A stretch of DNA of 64,000 bases from Ephemerocybe angulata (Eukaryota > Basidiomycota > Agaricomycetes > Agaricales > Psathyrellaceae). The position numbers and the translations under genes were made by a program. Under the pieces are notes generated by a model. That model saw only the letters and a list, made by a program, of their open reading frames with translations. It searched no databases and had not been told where the DNA came from. Shown here piece by piece: positions 35,301-46,050 of the stretch (within the stretch, counting starts at the first letter, position 1; each line of letters starts with the position of its first letter). The stretch covers positions 795,461 through 859,460 of the forward strand of contig JAACJK010000166.1 in the NCBI GenBank assembly GCA_013368325.1, given 5' to 3'.

Positions 35301-37539
35301 AGGGATGAACGATGACGAGCGCTGCGAAACGTAGGTATAATCCTCTTGAGGGATGCATTGATGTGGGTCCAAGGGGACGGAGGCGGAACGCGCAAGGGAA
35401 AGGGTATCTGAGAATGGCCGAAGCAAAGAGGAGAGCCTAAACCCAGACGAAGGGGCCTTGGACGCTCCCGTATCTGAGGAAAGGACAGATGGCCGTTCGC
35501 TTGTAGGGCCCGCTCCCCTCGCAGCAGTTGTATCAAGTAGCGGATGTTCGCGGTGTTGCTCGGGCAGGGTGCGGTGCGTCCGGATAGCATCCCTGATTTG
35601 CTCGAGAGCTGCAGGCAGGTCATGGAAATATGCGAAGAAGTAAGAATCGACTGAGAACTGGTCGTCCTTGTCGACGACTTTAACCTCAATGGTCTCGCTA
35701 AAATCCATGGCAGATGACCTCTCGACATCAAGAACTACGGAGTAAGGTATGGCGATCTGTTCTGACGGTCAGGTGTGGCGCACACACAAGGAACGATAGC
35801 ACACACCTTCACGCTGTCTCCCAAATTCTGTGCCTTGAAAATGACTTTCTTGATAGCCTTGACCCACTCATCACGACTGGGAACAGAATCTGCTGACAAG
35901 ATGACCGTCTTCTGGTCGGTCCTGAGGCGGAATTCCTTGTCTCCCACCGACTCGCAGGTGACTGCGTAACGCAGGTCAACTATGCCATGGGGGAAATAAG
36001 GGTCCTACTCAATAGTTAGTGGATGCGTGGGGAAGTAAGAATGAATAGGCCGAACTTACTGAGGAGGATTGGTACCAGGATAAAGCATCGTTCTTGAGCA
36101 CGAACCAGTGCTTCACCCAACGCTTGGTGCGTTGAGCCCTCTTGCTTAGTGAACCTGATTTCAATACTTGATCCTACACGCGGCCTTAGCAAGGTCATAG
36201 TTCTGTGTTGGGGCCAAAGTTAAATGCATACCTCTCTGGTTGGCATATGCGCAAAAAAGCACAAGTAATTGTCTGTTAGGTACATATATCCCTGTAGGAC
36301 TATGGTGCTTTTTAGAAGGGTCCTAAAGGAGAGGGAATGAGGACGTACGGACTGATCGCAACAACCAGCAGGGCATCTCTGTGGGCTCGTGTCAGAAATG
36401 GGTAGGTAAGCCAGGGACATCGGTGCTTACCTGCCCAAACCTCCTGAATGCCTTCCAGTTCGAATATCTCCCTGAGCTTGTCAGCCAATCGGGCCCTTCG
36501 GTGAGACTTGAGCGTCGTGGAACTGCCATTACGATCTGTATACGGTCTTGAGACAGCCTTATCCTTTGACAGTGATTGCTGTTGAACATGTTGCGGGTTA
36601 GAATGACGCGGCCGCGGAGTGTCCTCGAAGTCGTGTTCCAAATCGTCTTCTGAAATGGAGGCATCCTCTGATGCAGCATCTTCCTCGAGGACTGGGGAAG
36701 AGGATCGATTGTCCTTTGCTAGTTTGGATGTGCTCAGTCTCCTGGATCTCGCCAGAGGGCGATAGATAGCATGGATAGACGACGAAAGGCGCTTGACTGA
36801 ATAAAGTTAGTTAGCTATGCAAGAGAGGGCTGCGAGGTGGGAAAGCGCACATGACGGTCGCTCGTCGTCACTCTCGGGCTCGGATTGTGCAGCATCGCTT
36901 GCGGGGCCTTCTTCGTCATCGTTCATCATCCATGGCAACGCTTGCAGTGCCTGTATAAGTGTTTGTGTGCCTGCACGCATCTGCACCAGGGAATGTTAGA
37001 AGCGGGGCTCGGCAATGGTCGCGATCCATGACGTACCGAGCCATCCCCCCGGAAGGGCGTAAGCGAGGGCCGGAGAGGAGGCGAGGGCGGGGCAACGAAG
37101 GGCGAATCGTCGGCGGGCATGGCTTTCGGGGACACAGCAACAACGACAGAGCTGGAGCTAGACGAAGATTGGTCTAAAGGAAATGTGGTCATGTCACGGA
37201 TATCCAGTGGTATGCAGGCTGACTCGTACTTGATTCGTCCCCTGAGGGATGGCGCCTCGACTTTCGGGTCAGGATGAACACACGACGAGGGGTGGACGAT
37301 GTGGGGGTTGGCGGGACGGACTTCTGGGTGCGAGTCTTGCTTAGCTTGTCGACGGTCTTCTCTACGGTCCTCTCTATCGTATCGGCTATCTTCTTGACGC
37401 GACTCTGAGATTGAGACGTCTGTGGATCATCCTGGCTGGCGGCGTCAGGCATCTCCAGGGCCTCTGGAGAAGTGTCGAGGGTGGGTGCCGCCTCCGGGTG
37501 GTGGGATATGGTCGATTGCTGAGGAATATTGTCCGACAT
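32376..37539 (-). CDS. ATG26: Sterol 3-beta-glucosyltransferase, Atg26/Ugt51 type
   Basis: Protein of about 1,400 residues in some sixteen exons, with the full Atg26 domain order. The disordered N-terminus ([16 protein letters not shown]) contains a helix [14 protein letters not shown]. The first GRAM domain is at LREIFELEG...[15 protein letters not shown]. The PH domain spans [29 protein letters not shown] to [13 protein letters not shown]. The second GRAM domain is the region around FGHHGLIII. The UDP-sugar transferase follows: [31 protein letters not shown], and the sterol-transferase signature [30 protein letters not shown]. The disordered Ser-rich tail ends at the stop 32376-32378. It makes sterol glucosides from UDP-glucose at membranes and, in some yeasts, is needed for pexophagy (family knowledge). 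Complete, and divergent from the SUR7-like gene. Confidence 0.93.
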
Positions 37540-37736
37540 CGTGGTTGAGGAGACAGCGACGATTCGAGTCGCCAGAGGCCGCAGTGCCAGACCAACTGAC
37601 GCCGGCCAAGAGATCAGTGGTTACGTCAGCATAATGAACATGCTCCCGTCGCGCGGTTATGGCTCCGTTGAGGTCGTCTGATAAAACGCGGCCAGATTGG
37701 CATTCTCCTCGCCCCGACCCTTATCTCTCCTCCACC
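37540..37736. promoter_or_regulatory. Divergent promoter between ATG26 and the SUR7/PalI gene
   Basis: 197 bp separate the opposing start codons. No TATA element is clear. The half next to the SUR7-like gene is CT-rich (cttatctctcctccacc). Shared control of two membrane-related genes is possible but not shown. Confidence 0.4.
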
Positions 37737-38859
37737 ATGCGCATGCGTCTGCGAGGCGAACTTTGCATAGGCGCTGCTTCCGTTCTCTCGTGAGTATCCC
37801 GCTCCCGTCTTCCTCCAGACGCCCGTAACCCCTGTGCCAGGTTCATCTCTCTCCTGTTGCTTATATTTGTACACGTACGACCGCCTTCGTCTCGGCAACG
37901 ACCCTCGTCTCACCCATTGCTGTTAGGTCGCACAAATCAATACCTCCAATGTTCCTCGAAAGCTCTACATGGTATTTATTTTGATTATATAGGGCAATAG
38001 AAACGCGGTGATCTGAATGCAACTCTGTAGGCAGAGCTTAACGTCTCGGGCTATGGGTTCGTCCTACTTGTTGCGCCCACACGCTTTCCCGCTGACGCCA
38101 CCTTTGTAGGCGCGCGCTTGAGTTTGCACTAAAAAACCCTATCTACGGGCTGTATACCAACAACGCGAGCGCTCCTCTTGCATTGGAAGCGGGGCTCAGG
38201 CAGACCTACAGGTTTGGGCTGTACTCGCGATGCGCGTACATCAATGAGACTGCAGGCAACTGCAACGACCACACTACTGGACAGCAATTCCAACCTCTCC
38301 TAGCCATCTCCTCAGATGTGCCCAACAACTATTCGTTCATCTCGCGGAACTTCCTCGACTCGGTCAAGTTTAACGGCTTTGGGAACTCCAAGTATACCGG
38401 ACAGTCGACAAAGGCTGCCTACTGGATGATCCTCTTGGGGACTGTTTGCGCAGCATTAGCACTGCTAACGTATGTCGGTTCCCATTTCATTTCGGTATCA
38501 ACTGACCGTGTGGGTGCAGGGGGATCCTCAAAAACAATTACACATTCCTCATTTCTACCCTCTTCTCCGTCGCGGGGAGTTTCCTGCTCTTGATTGGGGC
38601 CAGCATCTGGACAGTGGTGGTAAAGAGGACGGAAGATGTCAACGGACGAACCCTCGTGTCTGACGTGACTGGGGGGACAGAGTTGCTTGGCATAACGATG
38701 ACGCTCGGCCCAGCTCTATCTCTGTTGTGGGGCGCGTTTGGCGCATTGCTCCTCTCTGTTATACCCTATATGATTTCGTGAGTGTTTCAACCCCACCCTT
38801 CATCCTAGCATAGCTTACTGACTAGCATCTACTCCAGATGTTGCACCTGGAGGGGATAG
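37737..38859 (+). CDS. SUR7/PalI family four-pass membrane protein
   Basis: Protein of about 255 residues with four membrane helices. It starts MRMRLRGELCIGAASVLS and continues by exons to FISLLLLIFVHV. A conserved ectodomain follows with the paired cysteines of the family (YSRCAYIN...GNCND) and Asn-X-Thr sites. Then come YWMILLGTVCAALALLT, GSFLLLIGASIWTVVV and GPALSLLWGAFGALLLSVIPYMIS. It ends CCTWRG before the stop at 38857-38859. At least six introns join in frame. Family members sit in eisosome/MCC plasma-membrane patches or act in ambient-pH signalling (Rim9/PalI). This sequence lacks the long tail of PalI proper, so a Sur7/Fmp45-like role is more likely. That subfamily choice is tentative. 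Confidence 0.85.
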
Positions 38860-39446
38860 GCTCCACTGATTCAATCCAATTACACACACGACCTAACTTA
38901 CGATTATCTGTACAACGACTTCTACGATTATTACTGACCACTAGGTAGATGACCACTGATTCTAAAATGATTTATTTTGTCCCACCATCCTGGAGTTCTC
39001 CCTGTCGAATCGCTTCAAACACCATGTAACTTTTAAGTGCGGCACGCCACGTGCATTCCGTAAATAGCGCTACCTGTCGGGGCTATGACCCCGGGGCCAA
39101 GGGGTCACACCAAGGGGAGCACGGCTGGGCGTGGTGACCGTGATGGAGAAACCAGGGAGGGGACATGGTTGGTGGATTTCCTGAAATTTAATGCAAACTT
39201 TGTTTTGAGAAGATTGGAGAACAGGTATGGGCGTTGGGCCTTAGCCCATGATCAAAGCGCGCTCGCCAAGCGCTCGCCGCACAAGGCAAAGTTCGAGCTG
39301 TCAGCCAGAAAACACAGCCACGCCCTCGGTTTTCTGCAACGAGGCCCGACTTGCGGCACCATTTCTCCTTTTCTTCCCCTCCTTATAAACAGGCCGCAGC
39401 TTGCTGGCCCCATCTTTCCCTTAGCTCACTCCTCAGTCTTTTAATC
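38860..39446. promoter_or_regulatory. Promoter region of the GH72 gene
   Basis: Contains a TATAAA box at 39384-39389, 58 bp before the start codon, embedded in CT-rich sequence. Further up, three AGGGG cores lie on the same strand at about 39100-39104, 39113-39117 and 39158-39162. Two of them sit inside a CCAAGGGG direct repeat. AGGGG is the stress-response element core of yeast Msn2/4; its use in basidiomycetes is uncertain. No gene seen. Confidence 0.5.
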
Positions 39447-41385
39447 ATGCTGGTTTCTCTTCGACCAGCCGCCGCGGTGGCTGCTGTCACCGCTCTCCTT
39501 GCCACCAGTGTGAATGCTATTCCCAAAGTCACCCGCACCGGTCGCTACCTCTACCAAGACGACGGCACACGTTTCTACATCAGGGGTATTGCGTACCAGG
39601 AGCAAGGTAACGAATTGTCGTCTTTGACCTTAGCCGCCCATACTTACCAGCTTCTAGGCGAGGTCGTTGCGTCGGCGGACAACAATTTCTTGGAGCCCTC
39701 GACCTACATCGACCCCCTTGCTATTCCTGATGCTTGCACTCGTGATGTCGCTTTGCTCAAGCAGGCGAACATCAACACCATTCGAGTGTACAGCGTGGAC
39801 TCGTCCCTGAACCACGACGGCTGCATGAAGACCTTCAGCGATGCTGGCATCTACACCATGTTGGTCGTTCCCGCCTTTGACATGTCACTTCACTAATACT
39901 CTGTTGCAGTATCGACCTCGCTCTTCCCTTGAACGGATCCATTGCTCGCGACGCTCCATCTTGGTCGACCAACATCCTCGACCAGTACTTGACGACCATT
40001 GACGTTTTCAGCAAATATGACAACGTCCTGGCTTATAACGTTGGTAACGAGGTTGTTCTCGGTGACAGTACCCAGCTTGCACCCTATGTCAAGGCTGCTG
40101 CCCGTGATATCAAGGCCTATCTGTGAGCAATTTGCAACTATCTGTCTTTCTTTAGTGATACTAACGTTTCTTTAGCAAGTCGAAGAGCAGCAATATCCTT
40201 GTAGGATATGCTGCCATCAACGGTGCATCTGGTTTCAGGAACGTCCTTGCTGACTACCTTTCATGTGGCTCTGAGGCCACTGCCATCGACCTTTATGGCT
40301 TGAATGACTAGTAAGTTTTGCGCAGTTTCACAACGCAAGTATCGGGCTGACTTAGCCATCTCTTAGTTCGTGGTGCGGTGACTCGAGTTTCGAAGGCTCT
40401 TATTCGGCTACCCACACCCAGTTCGAGAACTACAACGTCGTCGCCTACCTGAGTGAATATGGCTGTATCTCGAGCCCCCCGCGTCTGTGGACAGAGGCTG
40501 CTGCTCTTTTGAGCTCCCAAATGAGTGATGTTTGGTCTGGAGGAATTGCCTTCTCTTACTTCCCCGCTGCTTCCGCCGCTGGCCAATTCGGCATGGTCAC
40601 CATTTCCTCTGACGGCAAGTCCGTCACCACGAGCGCCGACTGGGACAAGCTCGTTACCGAGTACGGCGCCGTCACACCTCCCAACTCGCCATTGCAGTCT
40701 TCTGCTGCCGCCTCCACGTACGGAACCTGCCCTACCGCATCCACCACCTTCCTCGCTTCAGGAACCACTCCCCCCACCCCGAACGAAAAGGACTGCAACT
40801 GCCTTGAAAATGCTCTGAGTTGCCAGTTCAAGCCTGCGACTGCCAACTACTCCGTTGTCGTTGGAGAGCTTATCAACTCCGGCTGCGGTCTGCTTGGTCA
40901 AGCTGGTGGCTCCTGTGCCGAGATTGGGGGTGACGGTGCCACCGGTGTCTATGGCCGTCTCTCTGGCTGTGATCCTCGTAAGTCTCATGTTCTCTCCGTT
41001 ACTGTTTCACGGTCTGACCTTACTCCTAGGCGTCAAGCTTTCCTACGTTATGAGCCAGTATTACGAAGCCACCAATAAGAATGCTGCTTCCTGCAGCTTT
41101 GCTGGTAACGCTACCGTCAACAGTGCCGCTTCAGCAGCTGCGCCCGCTGCGGCCACCTCCTGCATCGCAAGCCCCTCGGCGACCTTCACCCCTACGCTGG
41201 AGGCCTCCGCTGTCGGACCTAAGGCGTCCAACACCGGTACCACTGGTGGAAGCAACAGCAACACGGGAGGCGGTAGCAGCGGCAACAGCGGCAAGAACAG
41301 TGCAGTCAGCTCCACAGACGCCCTTGTCGGTGTCCTTGGCATGGCTGTCGTTGGCCTTGCCAGTGCCATCTGGACCCTTGCCTGA
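39447..41385 (+). CDS. GPI-anchored 1,3-beta-glucanosyltransferase (GH72 with X8/CBM43 domain)
   Basis: Gas/Gel-type cell-wall enzyme of about 550 residues that elongates and branches beta-1,3-glucan. A signal peptide (MLVSLRPAAAVAAVTALLAT...VNA) precedes the GH72 domain: KVTRTGRYLYQDDGTRFYIRG, INTIRVYSVD, the acid/base Glu in YNVGNEVV and the nucleophile Glu in YLSEYGC. The X8 domain has its cysteine pattern (DCNCLENALSCQFKP, NSGCGLLG, CAEIGGDG, SGCDP). A Ser/Gly/Asn-rich linker and a hydrophobic C-terminus (VGVLGMAVVGLASAIWTLA) act as the GPI signal. Introns occur after QEQ (39606), after GIYT, at about 40123, 40312 and 40979. Both catalytic Glu are present, so it should be active. The stop is TGA 41383-41385. 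Confidence 0.95.
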
Positions 41386-41701
41386 GGGACTTGTGTACGA
41401 CGAGCAGATGGAATGGACAATACCAAATTTCTCTACTGAACTCTGAGCTAATAGGAAAGGACCTTCTTTGATACCACTGGCTTAATACCTAGCTTCGGAC
41501 AATTATATATCGTACTCTGTTGTGTCCACATTCATTTGAACACTGTTTGGATTTGGCTCGGAATATTGAATTTGAGAGCACAGTCGCCGGTGCGACGCAC
41601 AGACCTGGTGTCGGAGTTCAAAAAGGGTTGAATGCGGGAGTCCAAAATTTCCAGCGACGTTGATCTCAACGTCACAGCTCTCAACTTAACCTTTATCCTC
41701 A
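41386..41701. other. intergenic region
   Basis: 3' region of the GH72 gene and promoter of the RNA-binding protein gene. AT-rich in the first half. No gene seen. Confidence 0.5.
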
Positions 41702-43598
41702 ATGGCTGCCGTCAACACCCCGCCCGAAGACGTACCGATGCAGGCCGCTTGGGGGCCACAAGACGATCAGACTCTGGGCCCAATTAGCAACGGCAACGGC
41801 CAACCAGCAAACGGGGCCTCTATGGCTGGCGACGACAACCACCAGGGTCAAGAACCGGAAAACGGAGCAGATTATCCACCTCGGGGGTCCAGCGTCGGCG
41901 ACGTCAGCGTCAACGGAGGATCCAAGGCCGACAATTACCGGGGCGAAAAACAAGTCAAGGTGCTTCCCTCTCTTGCATTCTAGCAGTCGGCTTGCCCTGT
42001 GAGCGCGCTGTTGCTTTGGCGTCTTATTGCTGTGTCTGGCCAACACCCGCTTGGGGCTTCGCCGTGCATCTTTGTCCCAGCTCGCTTGTTGTCATGAACG
42101 TCTTGCTTTCTTGGGCTTCCGCTTACTATCTGTGTCTCAACTGGGTGTTTACATTCTGTCTACTGTGCAGCCCAACAAGGTTTACATCGGTGGTCTCCCT
42201 GAAAACACCAGAGAAGAAGACCTGCAAAACTGCTTTGGCAAGATAGGAAAGATTACCAACATAGAGCTCAAGTACGTTGTTCCCTTGCTCCCCGAGTTTT
42301 CCGGTTGCTCATCGCCACTCAGAGTTGGATATGGTTTTGTGGTGGGTTGCGTTACGTGTTCTAGTTGTGTGGCGCTTTCTGAAACCCAACAAGGAATTCG
42401 AACAACGGGAAGCTGCAGAAGAGAGCGTGGCGAAATATCATGAAGGGTTTTTCATGGGACAAAAGATACGCGTTGAACTATCGCATGGTGGTGGTCGCAC
42501 TGCCAAGTACGCGGGCGAGCCTGGTGCCTGCTTTAGATGTGGTCAACAAGGGCACTGGGCGAGGTGTGTTTCGTTCTGGTGTTGGGTTAAATGTTTGCTG
42601 ATTGAATCTGCTCCCTAGGGAATGCCCCAATCAATCTCATGGGTATGGCCACTTTTCGTTGCTGTCGAGCATGTCGGATGTCTAATGTTTCACCAGGGGT
42701 TCTCGCGCTCGAAACTACGAGCCTTTAGTTGATAGGGTTCAACGTGACTACCCACCGCGCAGTGTGCCTCCCAGGGATGACTACCCGCCTGCCCGCTACC
42801 CGCCCGCTCGTGATGCTCGGTATGATTACGCGCCGCCGCCCCCACGGGACTATCGCAGGGCACCTTCTCCCTCTCCCAGAGAGTATCGTGACTATCCTCC
42901 TCCTCCTCCTAGAGGCCGGGATTATGATGACTATGGCAGGCGTGGGCCGCCTCCACCTCCAGTTCACGATCGTGATAGGTACACTCCTGTTGTCCCTGTT
43001 CCTCCTCCAGCCGATTATGCTCCTCGTGGACGCTATGCTCCTCCTCCCGTTGAGTCTTATCGTGGGTATTCTGGGCCTCCGCCACCGCCCCCTGCCAGCT
43101 ATGATCGCTACGATGGACGCCCCGCCGATCGCTATCCTTCGGCTTACCCCCCTCCTCCTCCACCCCCTGCTGGCGGACGTGCAAGGTCTCCGCCACCTAG
43201 GGACTACGATCGGGCACCTCCTAGGCAAGTCTTGTCAAACGAACCTTGGGAAACACATTCTTATCGGGTGGATTATAGGGACTATCCCGATTACCGTCGT
43301 CGCCCTGTGACACCTCCTCGCTATCCTCCTGGAGATTACCCTCGTGCCAGCGCAGAACCTCCTAGCACCCGCTATCGGTACGTTCTGTCCTAGTACGCTG
43401 CGCCTAGCTTCCGCCCTAACCTGTAGACGCTCTAGCCGCCGCTCTGTCAGCCCTGGTCCTGTCCGGTCTCCTGTCGCCTATGACATGTACCCCGCCGCTG
43501 GCTACTCTGGCAACGTGCAACCTGCTCCTCGTCGGGATTATCCTGCTCCTCCTCGTGCTGGTCGGGACATCGAACCTGCTCCTTACAGACGACAATAG
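41702..43598 (+). CDS. RRM and CCHC zinc-knuckle RNA-binding protein with Pro/Arg/Asp/Tyr-rich tail
   Basis: SR-like RNA-binding protein of about 430 residues. The disordered N-terminus (MAAVNTPPEDVPMQ) is followed by an RRM: RNP2 VYIGGLPEN and RNP1 VGYGFVEFE. A CCHC knuckle CFRCGQQGHWARECP comes next. The long tail is full of RDYPPPR, YDR and PPPP units and ends SRRSVSPG...PAPYRRQ. Intron 1 (41960-42170, 211 bp) is long for this genome. RNP1 is split over a 19-nt microexon (42323-42341). Further introns lie at about 42563-42618, 42642-42698 and 43379-43427. The RRM plus one knuckle plus RS/RY tail recalls metazoan SRSF7 and plant RSZ splicing factors. The fungal role, probably pre-mRNA processing, is inference. 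The tail is prion-like and likely phase-separating. Confidence 0.85.
42323..42341 (+). other. 19-nt microexon encoding part of RNP1
   Basis: Bounded by CTCAG and GTGGGT. It supplies VGYGFV of the RRM's RNP1 motif between LK (exon before) and EFEQREAA (exon after). Its length is not a multiple of three, so skipping would shift the frame and remove the RNA-contact aromatic residues. Confidence 0.75.
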
Positions 43599-44148
43599 GC
43601 GGTCTCTTGCGCTCTCACCTTCGCTTCGTGATTCGTCTTGCTTTCTGAATTGGCCTTCGACCTGAATTTATGTGCTTTCGCCAGTCTTTGTATATGCCTT
43701 AATATATATTGTCGCTATCTATGTTGTTGTTGCTCTCAGCCCTGATAACTTTTGCCGGGTCCTCGCTTTACTTGTCCAACGGTGCCAGCCACTAGCCACT
43801 CGTCATGGAGGTTTTTCGGGGTTTTGGTACTCGATTGACTTTTCGGATTGACAGGTCAGCTGTCTAGATCTATCTCTCTGTCTCCCGTCACTTCTCTCTG
43901 TTGTTGTAGTGTAGCTTGTTGGAAATTTTTATTTCGCTGCGGTGTATCTGAAATCTATGAATCTTTCAAAATTTGAGTGTATTATAGTCGGGCGACAAAC
44001 ATCCGTGCTTGGACTTGGCTCGTGCGTGACAGAACGTGACTTTGGGTGTCACCACCACCTGATGTTACCCACGCGCGTTGAACGGCTCCGCGCCGACTGG
44101 GTTGCCTTTGATCGCGACTTTATCTCTGGCTGAGCCATCGAACTCACC
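43599..44148. other. intergenic region
   Basis: 3' region of the RNA-binding protein gene and promoter of NUF2. T- and TG-rich in places (tatgttgttgttgctctc). No coding or RNA gene supported. Confidence 0.5.
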
Positions 44149-45852
44149 ATGGCGAAAGGAATATTTCCCCGCATGGATATCTCAGAGATTATCAATGCAC
44201 TTACAGGCTGGGGATTCCCCGTAACACAACCGCAACTCGTCCATCCGACCGCCGAATTCGTCGAGAGCGTTTATTTCGCGTGCTTGCAGCAAGTCACAGA
44301 GCTAAACCAAGAATCACTGCGGGAACCGGTGCAGAGTGCTTTGGATGCTGCGCAGCTGGAGGATCGAGTGAGTAAACGCGCTTTGCAGAGAGATCTCAAG
44401 ACCACATTCTGACCATCGAAGTTTCCAGGAACTTTACAGCGGTGCATTGGGCGCTAACCTGATTCTATACCACATGTACGCCATATCATCGCTCCTTCTG
44501 GATGTATCTGATATGTTTGCAGAACTCGGCTGGCGAGAGCAGCCCGGATAGACGACTTTCATGCAAAGGATCTCTACCAACCTGAGCGCGACAGGACGCT
44601 CATCATACTCTCCGCCTTCATTAATTTTGTCAAGTTTACGGAACAATACTGCGAGAAATTTGTCAAGGATCTTAGGCAACGTTCCGCGACGTTGCTTGTT
44701 GAACGAGACCAGTTGACGCAGCAGGTGGAGGAAATTGAAGGCTCAATTGAGGACCTCAAGTAAGTCTCCGCTTTTGTCGTCAGTGTAGGCTTTGAACCGT
44801 GTCTCCAAATAGGGCCAAGATTGCAACCGACGAGCCACGGCGAATTCAGCTGCAAGAAGAGAACAATGCTTTGCGAGCGAAACTGTTCGCGACGAAGGAG
44901 TTCCAAGTCGCAGCAGTACAAGAAGTAGAGAAGCTGAAGGCGGAGAAGAATTCGCTCATCAAGCGCAGAGTGCGTCGCTCAGTTTCTGCCTCCTCCACGA
45001 TCTCTTATGGTCATACAGGAGGTTCTCAATGGCGAGATCAACAGTTTGTCCGAAGCTATCTCGAGGACAAACTCGCGTATTGTCCAGTCGCCCGAACGGA
45101 TAAAGAAGACAATCTCCACTATGAGCCATACAACCCAGGAGGACAAGAAAATAGTCGCATTGAACGAAGCCAAGTCAAGGGACTTGAACATCAAGATCTC
45201 AGCCCTTCTAAACATTGAAAAGGTGCCCCCGCTTCCTACTCATCGTTAGGTCTAAACTGATAGCCTTGCTAAGGATATCCGAGGGTGCGTTGAGCAGTTG
45301 CAAACCATTGAGAAGGAGGTCAAGGCGCTTCAACGATCCCAGAAAGAGTTGGCAGAGGCCAAGGACCATCTGGACGACAAGAAGATCGAACGTAATGAGC
45401 TCAAGATGAAGCAAGAGGTGATCAAATCGGATCCTTCAGTGGACAAGTACTTACCTTCCTCTCATAGCGTGTGCAAAAGCAACTGGCAAACGCCCTGGAG
45501 AAGTTGGAACGAGCGCAGAGACATGCCGAAGACAAGAAGCAGGCAAGTCAGCGGACAATTGAACGGCTGCAGCGAGAGTACGACGAAATGGTTCTTGAAC
45601 GGAAAGACAACGACAGGCAGGTCGAGGAACTTCGTTCCGAAGCAAATATGGTGGAGGAAAAGGCGAGTTTGGCTAGGCTGCATACCAGGTTGTTGCCAAC
45701 TAACAAGCGTCTTCCAGATGGCAGATCATCTTCGAACTAGCGAACTCGAGCTCACTGAGCTCCTAGCAGAGTATTCGAAGCTACGGCACGAGACGGACGT
45801 ATTTATGGAAACGTTGGCGAACAAACTGAACATGCGGGTGACCGCCGAGTAA
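44149..45852 (+). CDS. NUF2: Kinetochore protein Nuf2
   Basis: Subunit of the Ndc80 complex, about 450 residues. The N-terminal calponin-homology domain begins MAKGIFPRMDISEIINALTGWGF and continues after introns with LYHITRLARAARIDDFHAKD, then the strongly conserved DLYQPERDRTLIILSAFINF. The rest is coiled coil (RSATLLVERDQLTQQVEEIE, IVQSPERIKKTI, ELKMKQE, ERAQRHAEDKKQAS), with the family's SPERIK motif. From family knowledge it pairs with Ndc80 to bind microtubules at outer kinetochores. Introns at about 44368, 44473, 44762, 44969, 45219, 45448 and 45656 join in frame. The stop is at 45850-45852. Length is normal for fungi. The gene ends convergently about 200 bp from the GYF-domain gene. 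Confidence 0.93.
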
Positions 45853-46050
45853 GGCTCATTCACATTCAGGCCATGGATTCCACGTAGCATATTAGATTTT
45901 CTGTACCATATAATTCGTGCTGTACCATATTGATTATACTATACTAGCCCTTGAATATACCTGTACAATAAAATCTGGGCCTTTGAAGACCCGCCTCGAA
46001 TTGAACTGGTGCGCCAACGCCCGTCCCGGAAAGGATTTCGACAACCTTAC

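Noticed and set aside
42725..43228. Long minus-strand open frame rich in Arg, Ile and Trp opposite the RNA-binding protein tail
   Set aside because: It is the reverse reading of the repetitive Pro/Tyr/Arg codons of the real gene and has no start context or conserved motif.
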